Of a stretch of DNA of 37,808 nucleotides, positions 33,401-37,808 are shown piece after piece. The notes under the pieces were generated by a model. That model made no database searches and was not told the DNA's origin. It saw only the letters and a program-made list of their open reading frames with translations. The stretch is from contig DHUL01000061.1 of the NCBI GenBank assembly GCA_002409145.1, positions 1 to 37,808 on the forward strand. Direction: 5' to 3'. The translations under genes and the position numbers were made by a program. The stretch is from Bacteroidales bacterium UBA5235. GTDB taxonomy: Bacteria > Bacteroidota > Bacteroidia > Bacteroidales > VadinHA17. Numbering within the stretch: the stretch's first letter is position 1; each line of letters starts with the position of its first letter.

Positions 33401-36400
33401 AACCGGAGCCGGTAATCGCCGATCAATCGGCCTCAGTCTGCTCAGGCGAGGCACTCACCCATCATATCCTGCTTGACAACTTCGACAACCCGGACGACAA
33501 CGTAACCTTCACATGGCCAGCACCCGAACTCTCCGGAGGACTTACCGGCGGTTCTGCCAGGACTGTTCCTTCGTCAGCAGATATGACCGGCACTTTTGTC
33601 AATACCTCAGGCCTTGCCGGGACAGCAACCTACACTGTTACTCCGTCATACGATGGTTGTGCGGGGGATCCGAAAATCATCATTGTCACCGTAGGCTCTC
33701 AGCCGGTGCTTGGAAATCTTGACCGTTTTGCCTGCAGCGCAGTCCAAACCGGACTCGTGCTTGCAGTTGCCCCGACATCGTCACCGGCAACGACCTATGA
33801 CATCGCTTCCATAAATGTGCAGGCAGGCCTTGTTGCTGCTGCCGGAAACGCTGTTGCAGCAGATGATATTACTAACCCGAATTACCTGGCCAATGACCGG
33901 TTCACCAATGAGACAGGTGTTGACAAGACGGTTACTTACCGCGTGCGTCCGGTATTCGGAGCAACATGTATTGGAAACTGGGTTGACGTAGTGGTAACCA
34001 TAAGGCCCCAGCCGGTGATATTGCAGGGGCAGAGGCAGACAGTATGTTCGAACGTGGCCGCCTCACGCGAGATTCTGCTTGTGCCGGCCAACACACCTGA
34101 AGGAAGCACTTTCAGCTGGCCGTTACCGGTAATGTCTGACGGGACATCCCAGGGCTCTGCAGGAGCCAATGTTGCTGCAGACCCTGCAGGCACACCGCAT
34201 ATCACAGACACGTTTGAGAATTACGGTGCTGATTTTATAACAGCAACATATTCCGTCACACCATACAGTTCATTCGGTTGTGCCGGCACGCCTGCTGAAG
34301 TGGTCATAACCGTCAATCCTGAGCCTGCTGCGCCTGTGATCACTGGTGATGACATCCTCTGCACGAATCAGACCAGTATTATATATACCATACCTCTCAC
34401 TCCCGGCTCGTCATACACATGGACTGTTCCGGCATCGGTAGGCACCAAGGTATTCGACGCCAACTCCAACGCGATCATCATCAATGCGGCAGCAGTTGCC
34501 GGCAGCGGAACCATCACCGTGACCGAAACCAACAGCTTTGGCTGTACCGGACCTGCCGGCTCATTTGATGTGGATGTGATGGCACCTTCACCGCAGTCCG
34601 ATATCACCGGCGAGGATATCGTCTGTGCACTTGAGACTGGAACATATTCAGTGCCAAATCATGATGGATCGGTATATACATGGACCCTCCCGGCAGGGGC
34701 AGCACTCACAGGTGATCCTTCGGCGGCATCCATCACCGTCACCTTTGGAACGGTGGGTGGAAATGTTTCTGTTCGCGAAGTCAATTCTGCAGGGTGTATC
34801 ACGAACCATAACCCGCTGTCAGTTACCGTTAGGCCGTTGCCTGCTGCGATAATCAGCAACAGCGGGACAGTGTGCATCGAGGATACCCACCCGATCAACC
34901 TGACCCTTACGGGAACCGCCCCGTGGAACGTTGTTTATGCCATCAACGGAGCCAACCAGCCTGCGATAAGCAATATTATGTCTTCACCTTATACGCTTGA
35001 CGCATCCGCGGCCGGTAATTACACTATCACCAGCGTCACTGACGCCAACGGATGTACCAACAGTGGTATAGGGAATGCCACAGTGTCATTCTGGCCCGTG
35101 CCTTCTGCAACAATCAGCGGTACCACAGCAGTGTGTGCCGGTCAAAGTGCAACACTGACGATTTCTCTCACAGGTGCGGCACCGTATACTTTTATATATA
35201 CTGACGGAGTCACACCGGTAACTGTTACCGATCATCAGGTCAATATATACACATTCACAGTCACACCTGCAGCAGCCGTCACCTATACGATAGTTTCAAT
35301 GGAGGACAGTCATGGCTGTAATGGTACCCTGTCGGGGACTGCCACAGTCACCATCAATGCACAGCCCGTACTGGCATTTGCCGTAACCAGCCTGCAATGC
35401 AACGGCGACAACAGCGGCGCCATAAACCTGACAGTGACAGGCTCTGCCTCGAACAGCTTTGCATGGCTTGGTCCTGACGGATTCACGGCAGGCACCGAGG
35501 ACATAAACGGTATAAAGGCCGGTCTGTATAATGTGACAGTCACGAGCGGTGACGGTTGTGTTGCCAGCGGACAGGCCACGGTTTACCAGCCTGATATGCT
35601 TACGCTCTCATCAACCGGTAATATGGTGTTGCTCTGCAATGGTGATCCCACCGGTGCCGGCAGCTTCACCGCCGCCGGGGGAACCGCTCCCTATGCATTC
35701 AGCACGCTGGTGAATACGGCAGGAGCTACCCTCACATCTTCCGGTACTTCTGTGGCCGTCACCGATGCCGGTGGCGGTACTATCACTGTACGGGTCACTG
35801 ACTCGCACAACTGTACCGCTGAGGCAACGATAATCGTTACCGAGCCGCCGGCACTGAACATGGCAGCTACAACCACAAATATCAGCTGTTTCGATCGAAA
35901 TAACGGAACCATAATAACATCTGTCACAGGCGGAACTGCACCTTATATATATGCATGGACCGCCTCCGGCGGAGGCAGCGGCATCACCGCCGGCGCCCCT
36001 AACCAGGGTGCGCTGACGGCAGGGACCTATGAGGTCACCGTCACTGACGCCAACGGCTGCCAGCTGGTAAGGTCATGGACGCTTACACAGCCGACGGTTC
36101 TTGAAGTAACCGCAACAACAGCGGACAATCTCATTGGAACCTGCTCTTCGGCACAGCTCTCAGCAACCGTCACCGGAGGCGTCATGCCTGCCGGCGGATA
36201 TCTCTACAGCTGGTCGCCTGCAGCAGGACTAACTGCAACCAATATTGCCAATCCTGTTGCTACGCCGGCTTCGACAACGACCTACACCGTCACCGTAACC
36301 GACGCCAACGGTTGTATCAAAACCGCATCTGTAACCGTGGATGTAGCTCCGGTGCTGACCGCTGTGGCTTTTGCCGATGACAATATGATAGGCGCATGCC

Positions 36401-37808
36401 CGGAGTCGCAGACACAGTTGCATGTCAACGTCAATGGCGGGGAGGCGCCCTACAGCTTCAACTGGCTGCCTTCTGCCGGACTCAGTAATGCGGCAATTCG
36501 TGAGCCAATGGCGAAGCCGGCAGCTACCACTGCTTACACCGTCACAGTAACCGATGCCAACGGCTGTACCGCCACGGCAAACGTGACCGTCAACGTGGCT
36601 CCGCCACTTGATGTGGCTGCCACGGTTGATGATGGTCTGATTGGCACATGCCCGTCCTCCGTTGCTCATCTCAGCGCAACCGCAACAGGCGGAGAGGGAG
36701 CCTATACATACCTCTGGGACAATACAGCGACGCTTAATGACGCCACCAGCGCTACACCGACAGCAAAACCTGCCACAACAACCACCTATACTGTTACAGT
36801 CACTGACGCCAACGGTTGCACTGATCAGGCAACTGTTACAGTCAACGTGACGCCAGACCTCACCGTCACGGCAATTACAGATGATCTGTTCATCGGCACA
36901 TGCCCGACATCGGTGTCACATCTTGATGCAACAGTCACCGGTGGCGAACCGGGCTACACCTACAGGTGGACCCCGCTCACCGGCCTTGACGACAGCAACA
37001 TAAAGACACCCACAGCGAAGCCGGCTGTGACAACTACATACACCGTCACCGTCACTGACGTCAACGGCTGTACAGCCACATCGGATATCACAATCACCGT
37101 CCGCCCGGCGCTCACATTGACTCTGGCAGTTGATGACAGTTCAATAGGCACATGCCCCGGCTCGGAGGCACACATCACCTCCACCACCGGTGGCGGCGAA
37201 CCCGGATACACTTACCTGTGGACACCGGCAGCCGGACTCAGCAGCGACACTGATCCCAACCCGACAGCGAAGCCTGCAGTCACCACCACCTATACACTAA
37301 CTGTTACTGACCAGAACTTCTGCACCATCTCGAGGGAAATAACAGTGAACGTGGTATCGCCGCTCACCGTCACCGCCTCGGCAGCAGACCCGCTGATTGG
37401 CACCTGTCCCCTGTCAAACACCACACTTAATGCTGTGGCCTTTGGCGGCGAGCCGGGATACACATACAACTGGCTGCCTGTAACAGGGCTTAATAACCCT
37501 TCAATCCAGTCTCCGACAGCGAAACCGGCTGTGACAACCACCTACACCGTTACCGTCACCGACAACAACGGCTGTATGGCAACGGCAACAGTTACAGTCA
37601 ATGTGGCGCCAGATCTTACCGCTGTGGCTTCTGCAGATGACACGAACATCGGCACCTGTCCCACCTCGGTGGCTCATCTCAATGTCACCCCCACCGGCGG
37701 TGAACCCGGATACACATATCTCTGGGCACCTGTGGCCGGACTAAGTGACCCGAACAGCCAGACCCCGACAGCCAAGCCTTCGGCAACAACCACCTATACT
37801 GTTACAGT
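27466..37808 (+). CDS. Giant secreted multi-domain PKD/SprB-like surface protein (3' end beyond window)
   Basis: One frame stays open from 27466 to the window edge, 3447 full codons, and I followed it in phase at several points. An N-terminal signal peptide has a hydrophobic core at about 17-33 and a likely cleavage after VDA (residue 38). The mature protein is Thr/Ser/Gly-rich with β-sandwich modules: an N-terminal part with WGDG (PKD-like), Ig/PKD-like modules beginning NAGPDQTIC or similar, an inserted jelly-roll-like module (about 736-881), a five-unit array (1393-1887), further diverged PKD-like modules, three SprB-like repeats (2636-2878) and a second array from 2879. Such proteins are T9SS-exported adhesins or motility proteins, usually ending in a type B sorting domain that cannot be seen here. 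ATG 27496 would give a tighter signal peptide. Confidence 0.85.
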   Translation, partial: MEPEIIYIRKMNRAMQILFRIMFLTGLFLSLFTHRVDAQCTVSGVSGSGFLFANTCAPATTVIYYEFTFSSMPPLPTYRVQYIWGDGAVTNTYPAVQSRVVAGITVYYIRTELSHTFPVDGLCEYEVLMQTVDNGSACLDSRQVQLIGNWHQDDIALANGRIDISPAEEYVCEGLPLTNFRFEDDTHFSCNIQDNPTAQKPNHTPRYEQFIYGTDPLDGQGIPNLFIRVGTAQTVVYLTDNNGDPITGPWNVDPASGAIVTPYNTQSGYFEGPVTEIPVDPVTGEYSLNDTYPISFNGVGTVAGDQFEVTVRNWNVCNPWNGSQTNPNAGDANTDDAIILIVDGPFSNAGPDAVVCEGDPFNTDGVLVDGISALWTSTGNGNFTNATSPGNAIYTAGPGDLARGWVDLVLHAYGTGLCPEYTDTMRLTFDPLPALPVISVSAGVNNFCDNNSTSITLASTPSPNGSYLWRRNGSSTGITTQTITLNDYTQSGDYTVTVYGTTALACPETSLPYTVTIGQPATVNAGPDQTICSNTPASLTGAIGGSAGSATWTTSGSGSFGNASNLSTTYTPSAADITAGSVTLTLTTNEPAGPCNAVNDALVLTIVRAPRVNAGADDATCQGTPYTVSDASASNYVTLTWTDNGSGSITSGQGTLTPTYTPGATEANATVTLTLTATGTSPCASTTDSRILYVDRDPVASVGPVQEICNSTSANLSATAAASGTSGEWTFINNLVWQETFSESPQYATSGPDWTTSGITPDADTYLRVESGRLVGRNLGNETVWRSDPIPIASVSPVKVSVYLQEPSALENNDYIRVYYSINGGPETYFTTNGSNSGNFGTRTASVPSLSGNNLRIIIRCRNNAPDEYYYIDNIVVRQVVSDPEPTITTVSNPTSAVTGLWQGDNRFRWSVFSNHNGCDSASAIYTIRRDISPAAANAGLAQTFCEAGSTVLAANAPTNGGTGEWTLAGGSGTIAEPGNPLSAVSGLGYGVNTFRWTITSALGICPSSNSTVSITRNRNPLDLSDNVSIISNPVCYNTPGQLRITGTEADVKYYLRTGGVDGSFVQGNGGTITLTTPDLTSATTYQIHAIKDVTGCDIIFGSYTININPEFTLAQLFASHNICAGYTTTISVVLTGGTGPYTITWNDGSDHTINNYVSGTDITVGPYPTGSTSITLTSVTDNNICVPASLGTPISITVGSTPISATLTGSDDACVGATSSLTFTVNDGVPPYDIIINSVTYLDRASGSSISLGALPVGNYTYTLTSVIDACGNPVPASGLPAPYSFSINDIPSASGTVNNAPVICSNGTTDISLNSTVSSSTYAWTVAFSPATTWTTGKAPEGGTGGMGTVISQNLEHNSYVPVTVTYTITPTGPAPTYCIGLPVTRQVIVNPVTRIANKTSAICSGGTFSVTPVNGGSEVVPAGTTYTWSAPAISPAGSITGGSAQPTGQTSISQALTNITNASATATYTVTPLSGTCTGPTFTVTVTVNPVPSIGNKTATTCSGAAFSVTPANGGSEVVPAGTTYTWSTPAISPAGSITGGSAQSAGQTGISQTLTNTTNAPATATYTVTPRSGSCTGLSFTVIVTVNPVPSIGNKTAVICSGATFTVTPANGGTEIVPAGTTYTWSAPVIAPAGSITGGSARSTGQTSISQTLTNTTNASATATYTVTPQSGTCTGPTFTVTVTVNPVPSIGNKTAVICSGTAFSVTPANGGSEIVPSGTTYTWSAPVIFPAGSITGGSAQSTGQTSISQTLNNTTNASATATYTVTPQSGLCTGMTFTVTVTVNPVPSIGNKTAVICSGATFTVTPANGVTEIVPSGTTYTWSTPVIAPSGSITGGSAQATGQTSISQTLTNTTSAPATATYTVTPRSGTCNGSSFTVTVTVNPTPVLNSGLTPADVCSNTTFTYTPTSLTTGTTFSWTRLGAAGITTTEPATGTDGISQVLRNFTSETIPVTYEYLLTANGCTNTRQVVVNIKPEPVIADQSASVCSGEALTHHILLDNFDNPDDNVTFTWPAPELSGGLTGGSARTVPSSADMTGTFVNTSGLAGTATYTVTPSYDGCAGDPKIIIVTVGSQPVLGNLDRFACSAVQTGLVLAVAPTSSPATTYDIASINVQAGLVAAAGNAVAADDITNPNYLANDRFTNETGVDKTVTYRVRPVFGATCIGNWVDVVVTIRPQPVILQGQRQTVCSNVAASREILLVPANTPEGSTFSWPLPVMSDGTSQGSAGANVAADPAGTPHITDTFENYGADFITATYSVTPYSSFGCAGTPAEVVITVNPEPAAPVITGDDILCTNQTSIIYTIPLTPGSSYTWTVPASVGTKVFDANSNAIIINAAAVAGSGTITVTETNSFGCTGPAGSFDVDVMAPSPQSDITGEDIVCALETGTYSVPNHDGSVYTWTLPAGAALTGDPSAASITVTFGTVGGNVSVREVNSAGCITNHNPLSVTVRPLPAAIISNSGTVCIEDTHPINLTLTGTAPWNVVYAINGANQPAISNIMSSPYTLDASAAGNYTITSVTDANGCTNSGIGNATVSFWPVPSATISGTTAVCAGQSATLTISLTGAAPYTFIYTDGVTPVTVTDHQVNIYTFTVTPAAAVTYTIVSMEDSHGCNGTLSGTATVTINAQPVLAFAVTSLQCNGDNSGAINLTVTGSASNSFAWLGPDGFTAGTEDINGIKAGLYNVTVTSGDGCVASGQATVYQPDMLTLSSTGNMVLLCNGDPTGAGSFTAAGGTAPYAFSTLVNTAGATLTSSGTSVAVTDAGGGTITVRVTDSHNCTAEATIIVTEPPALNMAATTTNISCFDRNNGTIITSVTGGTAPYIYAWTASGGGSGITAGAPNQGALTAGTYEVTVTDANGCQLVRSWTLTQPTVLEVTATTADNLIGTCSSAQLSATVTGGVMPAGGYLYSWSPAAGLTATNIANPVATPASTTTYTVTVTDANGCIKTASVTVDVAPVLTAVAFADDNMIGACPESQTQLHVNVNGGEAPYSFNWLPSAGLSNAAIREPMAKPAATTAYTVTVTDANGCTATANVTVNVAPPLDVAATVDDGLIGTCPSSVAHLSATATGGEGAYTYLWDNTATLNDATSATPTAKPATTTTYTVTVTDANGCTDQATVTVNVTPDLTVTAITDDLFIGTCPTSVSHLDATVTGGEPGYTYRWTPLTGLDDSNIKTPTAKPAVTTTYTVTVTDVNGCTATSDITITVRPALTLTLAVDDSSIGTCPGSEAHITSTTGGGEPGYTYLWTPAAGLSSDTDPNPTAKPAVTTTYTLTVTDQNFCTISREITVNVVSPLTVTASAADPLIGTCPLSNTTLNAVAFGGEPGYTYNWLPVTGLNNPSIQSPTAKPAVTTTYTVTVTDNNGCMATATVTVNVAPDLTAVASADDTNIGTCPTSVAHLNVTPTGGEPGYTYLWAPVAGLSDPNSQTPTAKPSATTTYTVT
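29671..30108 (+). other. Jelly-roll-like module nested inside a PKD-like module
   Basis: Residues about 736-881 of the giant protein interrupt a module whose first half ends SGEWTFINN and whose second half resumes PTITTVSNPTSAVTGLW. The insert begins VWQETFSES, contains GRNLGNETVWRSDPI, NDYIRVYYSINGG and LRIIIRCRNNAPDEYYYIDNIVV. This is the pattern of β-jelly-roll ligand-binding modules of Bacteroidota surface proteins (start WxxxF, end YYIDNI). It may carry the binding activity on a repeat stalk. Confidence 0.6.
31642..33126 (+). repeat. Five tandem 297-bp coding repeats (PKD-like modules)
   Basis: Units begin at 31642, 31939, 32236, 32533 and 32830, each exactly 297 bp (99 aa) and in frame. 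Each opens NPVxxIxNKT, has a cysteine near position 14 (CSG) and a second near position 88 (C-T/N-G), and includes TYTWSxPxI, GSITGGSA, GQTxISQ and ATATYTVTP. Units 3 and 5 are nearly identical over long stretches, and units 2 and 4 resemble each other, suggesting duplication of two-unit blocks. A diverged sixth module follows from 33127. Confidence 0.93.
35371..36099 (+). repeat. Three SprB-like repeats
   Basis: Three diverged units start near 35371, 35599 and 35854. Each has a start such as LQCNGDNSG, LLCNGDPTG or ISCFDRNNG, a GGTAPY-like centre in the last two, and an end like AGTYEVTVTDANGC followed by a Q/E-P-x junction. This is the SprB repeat pattern found in large Bacteroidota adhesins, including the gliding adhesin SprB. 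Unit lengths vary (about 76-85 aa), unlike the two flanking arrays. Confidence 0.75.
36100..37808 (+). repeat. Tandem array of ~252-bp coding repeats, continuing past the window
   Basis: Units begin at 36100, 36355, 36607, 36859, 37111, 37363 and 37615. The first is 255 bp, the next five exactly 252 bp (84 aa) and the seventh is cut by the window edge. Each carries IGTCP or a close variant (Cys at about 15), GGEPGYTYLWTP-like centre, PTAKPAxTTTYTVTVTD, then NGC (Cys at about 71) and a VTVNVxP end. Amino acid sequence varies considerably while length does not. Confidence 0.93.

Noticed and set aside
31642..37808. Regular tandem repeats as a possible CRISPR array
   Set aside because: Units are 252-297 bp, in frame and coding throughout. 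There are no short identical repeats with unique spacers.
27466..37808. Broken or frameshifted gene, since no full-length closed ORF is present
   Set aside because: The same phase reads without stops at every point checked from 27466 to the last base. It only lacks a stop because the window ends.
1..37808. Insertion sequence or genomic-island boundary
   Set aside because: No transposase, integrase, tRNA gene or flanking repeat was seen, although glycan loci are often exchanged between strains.

Overview
The window is all plus-strand and reads as a Bacteroidota (probably Bacteroidales) chromosome segment. The support is a type IX secretion (T9SS) type A C-terminal sorting domain on a secreted protein, a giant PKD/SprB-like surface protein, TAnnTTTG -7 promoter elements typical of the phylum, weak Shine-Dalgarno use, and a WxcM/FdtA-type surface-sugar cluster. 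I cannot name a genus. No rRNA, tRNA, CRISPR array, transposase or integrase was seen.

Positions 37-27256 are a surface polysaccharide locus of 24 tightly packed genes, many overlapping by 4-29 nt. Part 1 (37-4116) makes nucleotide sugars: a WbpP-like SDR epimerase, two tandem FdtA-like cupin ketoisomerases, a WecD-like GNAT and an FdtB-like aminotransferase, together fitting a dTDP-3-acylamino-3,6-dideoxyhexose. Part 2 (4118-7926) is a GtrB-like polyprenyl-phosphate glycosyltransferase followed by two multi-pass GT-C-like proteins, resembling a periplasmic glycan-decorating system. Part 3 (8013-11910) is a second amino-sugar cassette: SDR, WecE-like aminotransferase, ATP-grasp ligase and GNAT. 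Part 4 (11963-19157) holds glycosyltransferases around a Wzx flippase and a Wzy-like polymerase, so export looks Wzx/Wzy-dependent. Part 5 (19141-27256) is the least conventional: an asparagine-synthetase-like protein without the glutaminase cysteine, an ATP-grasp protein, a GT4, a FemAB-like acyltransferase, a DUF354 protein, a T9SS cargo protein and a CE4-like deacetylase. This set recalls the Porphyromonas Wbp/Vim pathway that builds the amidated, aminoacylated sugar linking T9SS cargo to A-LPS. The resemblance is by family and is not proof.

A rho-independent terminator (27370-27400) closes the locus. From 27466 to the window end runs one uninterrupted reading frame of at least 3447 codons with a signal peptide. 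It encodes a giant secreted multi-domain protein: PKD/Ig-like modules, a jelly-roll-like module nested inside one of them, five tandem 297-bp units in exact register, three SprB-like repeats, and a second array of about 252-bp units still running at the window edge. Its C-terminus is not in the window.

The main idea worth testing is that the polysaccharide, its aminoacyl/amide modification and the embedded T9SS cargo form one system for anchoring secreted proteins to the cell surface. Domain calls are from reading the sequence, with no database search.
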